Below are positions 44,530 through 53,599 of a stretch of 64,000 bases of DNA, in pieces (position 1 is the first letter of the stretch; each line of letters starts with the position of its first letter). The notes below the pieces were generated by a model, which saw nothing but the letters and a program-made list of their open reading frames with translations, searched no databases and was not told the DNA's origin. The position numbers and the translations under genes were made by a program. This DNA is from Leptospira licerasiae serovar Varillal str. VAR 010 (GTDB taxonomy: Bacteria > Spirochaetota > Leptospiria > Leptospirales > Leptospiraceae): NCBI RefSeq assembly GCF_000244755.1, contig NZ_AHOO02000005.1, positions 1,116,001 through 1,180,000 of the forward strand, in the 5' to 3' direction.

Positions 44530-45256
44530 AAAAAGGCGCCATTCTCTCGACAAGGATCCTTCTGTTGTCTCCCGTTTGTAGAGAAATAATTCCTCTAATA
44601 ATTGCTTGTCTTCTTCTGTCTCTGGAAAATGCCCAAGTCCTAAGTCTGTTCGCCAATGGAAAGTAAGCTAAGTTTGCAAACGCGATTCCGTAGAAAGTTG
44701 CGATAAACGCAGTTGCAATCCCTTCTCCAAGAGCTCTTGTCCCAGCTCCCAAATTTTCCAATACGCTCACGAGTCCCATCACGGTTCCGATAATCCCGAT
44801 CGTAGGAGAAAATCCTCCGGCGGTTTCTAAAATTTTTGCAGAACGGGTTTCCTTATTCTCCAAACCTTCTGCTGCCTCGAATAAAATTTCTTCTACAGCT
44901 CTTGGATCTGTTCCGTCTACGATGAGTTGGATCCCTTTTCTTAAAAATGCGTCAGGTACACCTGCGAGTTGGTCTTCCAACGAAAGTAATCCATTCTTGC
45001 GGGCCTTCTCCGCAAAGTCCAAGAATACATCTGAAAGAGAAAAATCTCTTTTGGGAAAAAGAGATTCTCTTAAGTGAATGATTAGGTTTGCAAATTCTTC
45101 AGGAGTATAGCTCGCGAATGTAGCGCCTGCAGTTCCGCCCAAGATCAATACGAGTGCAGATAGTTTGAGAAAGGAAAGAAAATGCGCTTCTTCCAACAAG
45201 ATGGCTAATAGAACGGAAGCAAATGCGGCAATTAAACCTAAGATAGCCGAACGCAT
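44525..45256 (-). CDS. motA: MotA/PomA-type flagellar stator subunit
   Basis: The 243-residue protein has four hydrophobic segments and the MotA signature: [18 protein letters not shown], the [12 protein letters not shown] cytosolic loop and the [15 protein letters not shown]...[21 protein letters not shown]-terminal half. MotA with MotB forms the ion-driven stator of the flagellar motor. No motB gene adjoins on either side, so the partner is elsewhere. Its stop codon (44525-44527) lies inside a dispersed palindrome, and the gene is flanked by two 150-bp direct repeats. A TolQ/ExbB identity is less likely given the loop and N-terminus. Confidence 0.87.
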   Translation of the reverse strand: MRSAILGLIAAFASVLLAILLEEAHFLSFLKLSALVLILGGTAGATFASYTPEEFANLIIHLRESLFPKRDFSLSDVFLDFAEKARKNGLLSLEDQLAGVPDAFLRKGIQLIVDGTDPRAVEEILFEAAEGLENKETRSAKILETAGGFSPTIGIIGTVMGLVSVLENLGAGTRALGEGIATAFIATFYGIAFANLAYFPLANRLRTWAFSRDRRRQAIIRGIISLQTGDNRRILVERMAPFL

Positions 45257-45320
45257 GAGAGCAAATTAGGTAGATTATGTCTTAGAGACAAGTCTTTTCG
45301 CGATACTCAATGGAAGTTTG

Positions 45321-45400
45321 GCCGCCTCCTCACTTCGTTCGGACCGGGCTCTCCGCTTCGGTCGCTTTGCGACGCCCGCATCGATCCCTGGCGGGTAGGT
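45321..45400 (+). repeat. G/C-rich intergenic repeat of a second family, copy 1
   Basis: The stretch contains CTTCGTTCGGACCGGGCTCT, CGCTTCGGTCGC and TTGCGACGCCCGC. A degenerate relative with TCCTTCGGACCGCGCTCT and CGCTTCGATCGC lies at 56144-56240 in the same orientation. There is no coding potential. Confidence 0.5.
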
Positions 45401-45453
45401 AGATCTGAAATTTTCTTCTCTTCAAACTCAAAGTTTCGCACGGAAGTAGATTT

Positions 45454-45603
45454 TGTAGGAATTCCTACACGGATTCGATGAAGAGGATTTCGTTGACGGA
45501 GGAAGGGTTCTGTGATAGGGAAAACGAGCTTTCCCACGGGCCACTCCCCCCAATCCCAACGCAGGGTGGGGGCCACCTTTATTTCAACGTAGGAACTCCT
45601 ACA
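45454..45603 (+). repeat. About 150-bp repeat bounded by TGTAGGA palindromes, copy 2
   Basis: The left boundary is TGTAGGAATTCCTACA (45454-45469, a perfect palindrome) and the right is CGTAGGAACTCCTACA (45588-45603). It is the direct-repeat partner of the copy at 44380-44529, and motA lies between them. Confidence 0.8.
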
Positions 45604-45887
45604 GTCCGAGCAGCTTTCGGGTGTTCAGGGAAGCTAAGAAAAAAATAAGGGACGGTTTCGTCCATCCCCTCTACAAGAAAGTGAAAATTCGCAGTGGATT
45701 GACTTTAACCAGGGAGGCTAAAGGTCCATCCGGTTTAAAATATCGGATTTCAAAGTTCGGACCTTAGGGCTTGGGAGGATTTTTTCCCGGAGAACCAGGA
45801 TTTAATTTAGGAGCGAAAAATGTGGCTTCGAATGTTGCGCTGCAAAATCCATTGACTTTTTAGGTATTTCTAAAATTTTTGTCCCAA

Positions 45888-47432
<1,545 letters not shown>

Positions 47433-47453
47433 CACAGCTTCTGCCATACAAAA

Positions 47454-47488
47454 GGCGAGGAAACGGGTTGACTCCCTGTGCCCTCGCC
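47454..47488 (+). terminator. Extended stem-loop between the GT2 gene and the RnfC-like operon
   Basis: GGCGAGG (47454-47460) pairs with CCTCGCC (47482-47488), and an inner ACGGG pairs with CCCTGT. The hairpin lies 21 bases after the synthase stop and 36 bases before the next start. No T-run follows, so it could be a transcript boundary or a processing or regulatory structure for the downstream operon. Confidence 0.4.
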
Positions 47489-47524
47489 TAAATCTGTCAA
47501 ATACCCCAGGAAACAGGATAACCG

Positions 47525-47806
47525 ATGAGTGAGAAAGTCTATTGCGCCAACTGCCTGCATTGTGTAACCGTCAGACAGTATGAATCCGAGGCGGACAAAT
47601 ACATCCTCCGGGTCAAATGTACCAAGAAAAAATGGTCCAAACGTTCCGGCGAAGAGAAGTTATACAAATACTTCACAGTGGCTCGCCGTATGCAAACTGA
47701 TTGCGAATTCTACGAGCCGATGGGAGAAATCCTTCCTTATATCAAAAATTTAAAGAAAGAACTTCCCATTAAAGACGAAATCTACATGGTGAAGTCGCCT
47801 AACTAA
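47525..47806 (+). CDS. Small Cys-cluster protein heading the RnfC/RnfD-like operon
   Basis: The 93-residue protein carries CxxCxxC (C7, C10, C13) plus C32 and C60, enough for a zinc or iron-sulfur site. The rest is basic and hydrophilic with no membrane segment. The ATG has CAGGATAACC upstream. The next gene begins 8 bases after its stop, so it is first in a seven-gene cluster with iron-sulfur and membrane-redox genes. No family is recognised; a small electron carrier or a metal-binding assembly factor are options. Confidence 0.75.
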   Translation: MSEKVYCANCLHCVTVRQYESEADKYILRVKCTKKKWSKRSGEEKLYKYFTVARRMQTDCEFYEPMGEILPYIKNLKKELPIKDEIYMVKSPN

Positions 47807-47814
47807 AAAGGGCA

Positions 47815-48966
47815 TTGTTCTCCAAACCGTTCCTCCTCCAACCCAGGACCGTAAAAGAAACGGGAAATCGCAAAACGGTCCTGGACGAACCCTACACCCT
47901 CTTCCCGGATAGAGACGCCTTATTACTTAAGGATTTTCCAGTCCGGGTAAGTGTAGGAGATCCTCTCTACAAACAATCTTCAGGTTCGGTTCTGTCTCCT
48001 GTAAACGGAATAGCCTCACTAGAACATAGCGAAGAAGGATCCAAAATCCGTATCGTTCAAGACGGAAACTTTATCGGTTCCAAACCTTGGATCCCAAAAG
48101 TTCTCAAAAAAGAAGAAGTACTAGAGCCGATGGACAGACTCGGTTTGGTCAGTCTGGACTTTCCTGAACACTCTCTTTTATCTTATCTCAAATCCAGGCA
48201 AAAAACATCTCTAATCATCTTGTCCCCGTTTACAAGAACACAAGACGTGGATTATCTTCCCGAGCTAAAAAAGAACTTAGAATGCCACACTCGTTTTCTG
48301 GAAGTTTTAAAAACCCTTTTTCCGGAAGCTCAGATCAGAGATTATATTTCCGGTTTGAGATCTCCCGTTAAAAATTATGCATATCCTTGGGGAATTCCCG
48401 AATATTTCGTTTCTCAAACCGAAAAATTACCTTTTTCTAAGATTAAAGAAATCTTATATTTAGGACCGGAAACATTATATAATCTTTATAGAGCCTTATT
48501 CGCCGATTTCCCTTTTATAGAAAGAGAGATCGCTCTATATTTCTTGGGAAAGAATGGTGGTCTCAGAAAAGCGGATTCAACCGTTCGTATCCGTAACGGC
48601 CAAAGCCTTAAGTTCTTATTCGAAGAATACGGTGCTAAGTATTCCAACTTTACTCTCAATTCCTTTTATGAAAAAAATCCGGTCAGAGATATCAAAAAGG
48701 GATTCTATTGGGATATCAGGCAGAATTATTCTTTAGTATTTTTGACCAAACATGATCCAAGCAGAAGAGAATTTCCATGCGTAGAATGTGGAGAATGTTC
48801 TTACAATTGTCCTACCCAGGCAAATCCTATGGCCTTGGTTTCCAGTTTCGGCAATTTTAATTCTTCTCTTTGTATGGAATGTGGGATCTGCACATTTCTT
48901 TGTCCTTCTACCATTTCCCTAAGGAATAAGATCAGAACATGGAAGGAGGCGAATCATGGCTTTTAG
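47815..48966 (+). CDS. Shortened RnfC-like protein with two 4Fe-4S motifs
   Basis: The 383-residue protein has an RnfC-type N-terminal hammerhead (GDPLYKQSSGSVLSPVNGIAS; about 45-70). It ends with two ferredoxin motifs, CVECGECSYNCP (about 324-335) and CMECGICTFLCP (about 360-371). RnfC passes electrons from NADH in the Rnf/Nqr membrane complex. The Gly-rich GGAGFPT segment at the NADH/FMN site of true RnfC is absent here, so the donor is unclear. Start is TTG 47815; AAGGG is very close, so a later start cannot be excluded. It overlaps the next gene by 11 bases. Confidence 0.8.
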   Translation: MFSKPFLLQPRTVKETGNRKTVLDEPYTLFPDRDALLLKDFPVRVSVGDPLYKQSSGSVLSPVNGIASLEHSEEGSKIRIVQDGNFIGSKPWIPKVLKKEEVLEPMDRLGLVSLDFPEHSLLSYLKSRQKTSLIILSPFTRTQDVDYLPELKKNLECHTRFLEVLKTLFPEAQIRDYISGLRSPVKNYAYPWGIPEYFVSQTEKLPFSKIKEILYLGPETLYNLYRALFADFPFIEREIALYFLGKNGGLRKADSTVRIRNGQSLKFLFEEYGAKYSNFTLNSFYEKNPVRDIKKGFYWDIRQNYSLVFLTKHDPSRREFPCVECGECSYNCPTQANPMALVSSFGNFNSSLCMECGICTFLCPSTISLRNKIRTWKEANHGF

Positions 48967-49840
48967 CTATGTTCTCTCCACTCAAAACGGTTTTTTTAGA
49001 AGAAAGGATCTTCTTCTGCCCGATATCCTTTTTACGATTTTAGCGATCGGTCTTTTGGTTTTAGGTTCAGGCGGATCTTATTATCTATTGGTTCCCGCAG
49101 GTTTCGGGATTTTGTTCGGAGCCGCTGCTTATTTTCTTCTCACCGGCGGAAAGTCTTATCCGCTCTATTGGGTGAACCATGCATTAAGTTTTACTCTTCT
49201 TCTTCCCAGAGATTCAAGATATGCATTGCATGCGGTTCTTGCTTTAGGAATAGGACTCGGCCTATGGTGGATTTTAGAACAGAGATTTAAGATCAGATTT
49301 CCGTTGGCGCTGCTACAATTTTTGCTTTTTCTAATATTCTATTTTATACCAGGGATAGATAGCTGGGCTTCAGAACCTTCTCCCGTATTCAGAGGATCTT
49401 CTTACCCTGATATTTATACTCCTGGTTTTTTTACGGAAGGAATTTTGCCAGGATTTAGGTATTCCGCTTTGGAAGCATGCGGCGGATTCGGGATACTTTT
49501 AGCAGTACCTTTGTTGCTAAGAAGCAGTTTAGCTCTCCTTTTGCCTTTTGGGTTTTTTATTCTTCTTTCTATTTGGATCCATCTTGCTAAAATTCCAGGT
49601 TGGGAAACTGTTTCCGGTCCGGTTTGGCTCGGAACCTTCTCTTTCGTTTTACTTCTAAATTTACCGGGAAGAAATATGGGCTCACTTTTGCCTCTTTCTT
49701 TTTTGAGTCTGGCGCCTCTTGGGTTGGCAATTTTTTTCCTTCCCCCGGTATTTGTTCCTACATTCCTGTGGGTCTCATCGTTTTTTTTCATTGAATCCAT
49801 CCTGATTCGTATTTTCCTAGGAGATAGGACAGAGGCATGA
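48956..49840 (+). CDS. RnfD-like polytopic membrane protein
   Basis: The 294-residue protein has about nine hydrophobic helices. The opening MAFSYVLSTQNGFFRRKDLLLPDILFTI and the NHALSFTLLLP helix follow the order of RnfD/NqrB, and it directly follows the RnfC-like gene as rnfD follows rnfC. The NPFNPAM segment and the FMN-bearing Thr motif of RnfD were not found, so it is a divergent or degenerate member. It probably anchors the RnfC-like protein at the inner membrane. It overlaps ptsN by 4 bases. Confidence 0.7.
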   Translation: MAFSYVLSTQNGFFRRKDLLLPDILFTILAIGLLVLGSGGSYYLLVPAGFGILFGAAAYFLLTGGKSYPLYWVNHALSFTLLLPRDSRYALHAVLALGIGLGLWWILEQRFKIRFPLALLQFLLFLIFYFIPGIDSWASEPSPVFRGSSYPDIYTPGFFTEGILPGFRYSALEACGGFGILLAVPLLLRSSLALLLPFGFFILLSIWIHLAKIPGWETVSGPVWLGTFSFVLLLNLPGRNMGSLLPLSFLSLAPLGLAIFFLPPVFVPTFLWVSSFFFIESILIRIFLGDRTEA

Positions 49841-50292
49841 ACCAGCTCCTCGCTTTACTTAAGCCAGAGACTGTAATTTTTGAAATAGAAGGTTCCTCTA
49901 AGGAAGAAGTGATCAATCAACTTCTCCAAAAGGCTGTCGACTCGGCGTTAATTGCTAGAGACGATAGGGACCTTGTGTACGAATCTCTCATGGCGAGAGA
50001 AAAATCCATGTCGACAGGCATTGGCAGCGGGGTAGCTATCCCTCATTGTTCTGTCAATCTGGTGGATGAACTCAAATGTGTGATGGGCCTTTCTCGAAAG
50101 GGAATCGATTTTGATGCAATCGACCATCTGCCCGTTCATATTTTTATCCTCCTGATCGTTCCCAAATCCAAATTCCAAGAACATATCAAAACCCTGGCAC
50201 AAATCGCAAAAACCCTCAATGTAAAAGAGGATCGCGAAAAGTTGATCCTTTCTAAAAATTTCGAAGAGATCCGGAAAGCTTTCTCCGCTTGA
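49837..50292 (+). CDS. PTS EIIA (Ntr/fructose-type) domain protein
   Basis: The 151-residue protein is a single EIIA domain of the PtsN type, with phosphoacceptor His H70 in GVAIPHCS and the GIDFDAIDHLPVHIFILLIVP core. PtsN-like proteins regulate nitrogen or potassium-related targets when phosphorylated through NPr/EI-Ntr. It begins as ATGA overlapping the RnfD-like gene and ends 12 bases before the permease gene. Its presence inside a redox/permease operon suggests it regulates one of the neighbouring membrane proteins. Confidence 0.9.
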   Translation: MNQLLALLKPETVIFEIEGSSKEEVINQLLQKAVDSALIARDDRDLVYESLMAREKSMSTGIGSGVAIPHCSVNLVDELKCVMGLSRKGIDFDAIDHLPVHIFILLIVPKSKFQEHIKTLAQIAKTLNVKEDREKLILSKNFEEIRKAFSA

Positions 50293-50304
50293 GAGGGTGA
50301 GAGT

Positions 50305-51207
50305 TTGTTAGAAGAAGCGAAACGCTTTTTGATCTTTGCGGTTTTTCTTTCCGCGATTTCAGTATTTTTTTCTCAGCTTAGATCTCTAAATAAGGAATTT
50401 TTAGAGGCAGATTCAGGTATCCAAGTCCAGGATTCCGCGGAAAAATCAACTAACACGGATTTTGCGGAAAAGTATCTGCAATTTTGGAAAGGTCTGGTAA
50501 GTTTCGATCTAGGAGAAACTGAATTGGGAGATCCTGTTCTTTCTCATATTCTTTCTAGATTTTGGCCTACATTACATTTGGCAGGGTTCGCAGTTTTAAC
50601 AGGCTCATTCTTTTCCGTTTTTTTGGCTCTAGTTTCTTTACTTCCTCGTTTTGGTTTCTTGGGAGAAATTTTCGGATTTATCAGCCAACTCATCTTATCA
50701 ACTCCCGTATTCGTAGTCTCCGTTTTTCTACTAGTATTTTTCTTTTTGATACTGGGTTGGCTTCCTCCCGGAGGCTATGAGCCTGGAAATACTGCGTATG
50801 TGATCTTGCCCGGAGTCGCGTTAGGTTCTAGAGTGTTTGCTCGGCTGTTTATTTTTGCTCACCAATTGGCGGGAACAGAAAAAAAGTCCGCTTATACAAA
50901 TGTTCTTAAGGCGAGAGGATATTCGGAAAATAGAATATTATTTCGGCATATCCTGCTGAAAGTTTCTCCCGTACTTCTTATCTTAATATTATTGGATCTG
51001 AGTTCTTTATTATCCGGCGCTATCGTAGTAGAAGAAATATTCTTTTTCCCTGGGATAGGGAAATCCATGTATCACGCGATACGGACTATGGATTCTGCAT
51101 TACTTTCCGCACTTTTGTTTTATAGCGGCACAATATTCTATATCCTGACTAGAGTTTCAGAAAGAATAAGAGACAGCCTTCTGGGTTGGGAGGCCGGCAC
51201 AGCTTGA
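50305..51207 (+). CDS. ABC-type dipeptide/oligopeptide permease, DppB-like
   Basis: The 300-residue protein has an N-terminal signal anchor, five further helices and the conserved EEIFFFPGIGKSMYHAIRTMD motif of DppB/OppB permeases. The EAA-like loop is RGYSENRILFRHILLKV. It starts at TTG 50305 with GAGAGGGTGAGAG upstream. It should form a membrane channel with the next protein. No binding protein or DppD/DppF ATPase is next to it, so it either uses ATPases encoded elsewhere or has a different role. Confidence 0.88.
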   Translation: MLEEAKRFLIFAVFLSAISVFFSQLRSLNKEFLEADSGIQVQDSAEKSTNTDFAEKYLQFWKGLVSFDLGETELGDPVLSHILSRFWPTLHLAGFAVLTGSFFSVFLALVSLLPRFGFLGEIFGFISQLILSTPVFVVSVFLLVFFFLILGWLPPGGYEPGNTAYVILPGVALGSRVFARLFIFAHQLAGTEKKSAYTNVLKARGYSENRILFRHILLKVSPVLLILILLDLSSLLSGAIVVEEIFFFPGIGKSMYHAIRTMDSALLSALLFYSGTIFYILTRVSERIRDSLLGWEAGTA

Positions 51208-51974
51208 AAACTCTAAACCTGCTTCGTTATGGCACAATCTTTCTATATCTAGTTTTGGTAATATTGGGGATAGTATTCAAATCCGCGCCTACTGAATTGA
51301 ATTTAAAGGAATCTTTTCTCCCTCCATCCTTTGATTTTCCATTCGGTAAGGATAGATTAGGAAGAGATGTTTTCTCCATGTTTGCGTATGGGAGTTTGGC
51401 AACGTTCTTATTTGCATTTCCGGCAAGAGTTCTTACATTAGTTGCGGCTTCCTTGATCGGTTTGGCGTCTTATACTAGTCCATTCTTTAAAAAGAATGTA
51501 TTCTCTCCCTTGTCTTCCGTGTTTGTTTCTCTTCCTTCTTTACTATTGGCTTTGCTTGTAGTCCAAGTTTTCGGAGCCGGGCCGATCCCTTTGTTTTTAG
51601 CGATCGTACTTGGAGATTGGGCGCAAGCTTACGAAACAGTTCGGGCTAAGATAGACGAGGTAAGCACAAGCGGATATGCATTAGCCGCTTCTTGTTTTGG
51701 AGCAAGCAAGTCTTATGTTTTTAGGGCACATCTTCTTCCGCAGGCATTTCAAATATTGAGAGTGCTTTTGTTTACGGGACTTCCTGCCGTGGTGATGACT
51801 CTTGCAATATTCGGATTTTTAGGAATTTCGGCAGGGGGAGAAGTATTCGGACCAGGCCTCGGAGAACAAATTGCGTTTTCTAAAGATTATGCACAGAATG
51901 CTCCTTGGTCTTTGGTGTTTCCTACACTGGGAATTTTGGGATTAGTAATGGCTGTAGGGGGAAAACGTTCTTGA
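51204..51974 (+). CDS. ABC-type dipeptide/oligopeptide permease, DppC-like
   Basis: The 256-residue protein starts at TTG 51204, sharing TTGA with the previous stop, with GGGAGG upstream; an in-frame TTG six codons earlier is less likely. FPFGKDRLGRDVFSMFAYG is the classic DppC/OppC opening after the first helix. Five more helices and an EAA-like loop (CFGASKSYVFRAHLLPQAF) follow. It pairs with the DppB-like protein. It overlaps the next gene by 4 bases. Confidence 0.87.
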   Translation: MKTLNLLRYGTIFLYLVLVILGIVFKSAPTELNLKESFLPPSFDFPFGKDRLGRDVFSMFAYGSLATFLFAFPARVLTLVAASLIGLASYTSPFFKKNVFSPLSSVFVSLPSLLLALLVVQVFGAGPIPLFLAIVLGDWAQAYETVRAKIDEVSTSGYALAASCFGASKSYVFRAHLLPQAFQILRVLLFTGLPAVVMTLAIFGFLGISAGGEVFGPGLGEQIAFSKDYAQNAPWSLVFPTLGILGLVMAVGGKRS

Positions 51975-53599
51975 AATTGTTTTTCTTCAGAAAGCTATCT
52001 GCGCTTACATTATTAATTTGTTTTGTTCCCGCTTTTGTAGGAACTCCTACATACGCGATAGACGAATATTATCGTTTTCCTGAATATTCTTCTCCCGAAA
52101 AGATCCAATTCGAGAAAGAAAGAAAACTTTGCATTTTTCCTCTTAGGAATCTATCGGGAGACACATCTTTGGATTTTTATTCTTCCGGCTATGCTTCCGT
52201 TCTTTATTCGGGTTTAAAATCTTTAGTTCAGATCTATGACGAATCTCTGATCCCTAAATCCATTCAGCATTCTTTCGGCCCGAATCCTTCAGGTATTAAA
52301 CCGAATTTGAGGGAAGGTGAATGGGATTATACGGGACTCGAAAAATTAAAGAAGGGAGAACTTTCCTTAAATGTATCCAGGGACCCTCGATACTTAATTT
52401 TAAAAGTGCAACCTTACGAAACAGAATCCGCTCCTGACGAAGGTTTTCTCATTCCGATTTCCAGAAAATACGACTGTTTTTATTCCACTTACGGAGAGTT
52501 CGAGAAGAAGGGAGAAGAACTCCGAATTAGTATCCGGATGAGATCTTCTAAAGACGGATCTAAAAAGGAATTCTCTCACAAAACGAGTATTAGGCGATCT
52601 TACCAGGAATTAAATCCGGTGATAGAGGAGATCCGCAAAACATTATTAGGAAAAAATACCAAAGCGCTTTCCGTCAAAACCGGAAACCAATACGATTCAT
52701 TAGTATTTTTGGACGGAAACTATATAGGTAAAACTCCTTTAAAAAGGAACGATATTCTTTCCGGGATCCATGATATTCGGATCACTAAAAACGGATATTC
52801 TGACTGGATTGGACAGGTAGATCTTAGAGAATCACCTAAAGATCTGGATATCGTATTAGAAAAAGATAAAAAAGAAGGTTTTCTTTCCGTAGATTCCGAT
52901 CCTCAAGGTGCTAAGGTTTATTTAGGTTCCGAATATTTGGGAGTCACTCCGCTGGTAAAAGTCCCTGTAAAAATAGGCTGGAACAGATTAAGGTTCGTCT
53001 TAGCGGATCATGTGGATCAATTCAAAGGAGTGGAGATCAAAAAAGGGGAAGTGTCCGAGATCAAAGCCAAGCTGAAAGAAGGAGAATCCGTTTCTTATTA
53101 TCGAAATAAAAAATATTTATTCTTGGATCATACTTATGACGATTTCGCCATCTATTCACTTTACGGAAGTTTGTTCTTTTATGCGGGATATTATTATTTT
53201 AATTTGAGAGCGGATCAAGCTTTAGAAAACGCAAGGCCAATGGTCCAGATCACAAATTTTGTAGCTCTACAGGAATTACAGCAATCTTCTCCTAATACCC
53301 AAACATTCGCACTTTCCTATTTTTATCAGGAAAGTATCTATAACGATGCTAAGAACAAGTCCGATTATTTCAGATCTATTTCAGGAAGATTCGGAAAACA
53401 CCAAGGGATCCATGGCGGACTCATGTTGTATGGGATCGGGACAATGCTACTTTTATCCGCGACATTCTATGCTCTTGGATTGGATTCCGAAACTTTAGAA
53501 GTAGGGGTGGCTCCCGTAAAAACTATGCCTACATTCGTAAGGGGTTTAGAAGGTCAGTATGAAACCGAGTCTTACGCAAAATTCAATTTGAAGTTTTGA
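51971..53599 (+). CDS. Secreted PEGA-repeat protein
   Basis: The protein is about 542 residues from TTG 51971 (TTGA overlap with the permease stop, with GGGGG upstream). A signal peptide ends near PTYA. The middle holds a domain opening with LCIFPLRNLSGDTSLDFYSSGYASVL, resembling outer-membrane or curli-type assembly (CsgG/TolB-like) modules. Two PEGA domains follow (about 240-300 and 305-375), with YIGKTPL and YLGVTPL at their cores. Two hydrophobic helices lie near the C-terminus (about 395-415 and 485-510). PEGA domains bind surface-layer or polysaccharide partners. A TGTAGGA palindrome lies in the signal-peptide coding part. The end overlaps the convergent folC by 17 bases. Confidence 0.82.
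   Translation: MKLFFFRKLSALTLLICFVPAFVGTPTYAIDEYYRFPEYSSPEKIQFEKERKLCIFPLRNLSGDTSLDFYSSGYASVLYSGLKSLVQIYDESLIPKSIQHSFGPNPSGIKPNLREGEWDYTGLEKLKKGELSLNVSRDPRYLILKVQPYETESAPDEGFLIPISRKYDCFYSTYGEFEKKGEELRISIRMRSSKDGSKKEFSHKTSIRRSYQELNPVIEEIRKTLLGKNTKALSVKTGNQYDSLVFLDGNYIGKTPLKRNDILSGIHDIRITKNGYSDWIGQVDLRESPKDLDIVLEKDKKEGFLSVDSDPQGAKVYLGSEYLGVTPLVKVPVKIGWNRLRFVLADHVDQFKGVEIKKGEVSEIKAKLKEGESVSYYRNKKYLFLDHTYDDFAIYSLYGSLFFYAGYYYFNLRADQALENARPMVQITNFVALQELQQSSPNTQTFALSYFYQESIYNDAKNKSDYFRSISGRFGKHQGIHGGLMLYGIGTMLLLSATFYALGLDSETLEVGVAPVKTMPTFVRGLEGQYETESYAKFNLKF
52036..52051. repeat. TGTAGGA..TCCTACA palindrome inside a coding region
   Basis: TGTAGGAACTCCTACA matches the boundary palindromes of the two 150-bp repeats but lies within the signal-peptide coding part of the PEGA protein, where it encodes VGTPT in frame. 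Only the 16-bp palindrome is present, without the rest of the repeat. Confidence 0.75.

Larger units (their letters stand above)
45257..45887. other. Gene-poor spacer of about 630 bp holding two repeat families
   Basis: This stretch lies between the start of motA and the start of the GT2 synthase gene. It holds a G/C-rich repeat (about 45321-45400), a 150-bp palindrome-bounded repeat (45454-45603) and a small GGACG-GTTT-CGTCC hairpin (45650-45663). An 89-codon minus-strand frame (45307-45576) runs through the repeats and is not thought to be a gene. The promoter of the synthase should be in the last 150 bases. Confidence 0.6.

Noticed and set aside
45307..45576. An 89-codon minus-strand open frame upstream of motA.
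   Set aside because: It crosses two repeat families and has the odd composition expected of translated repeats.
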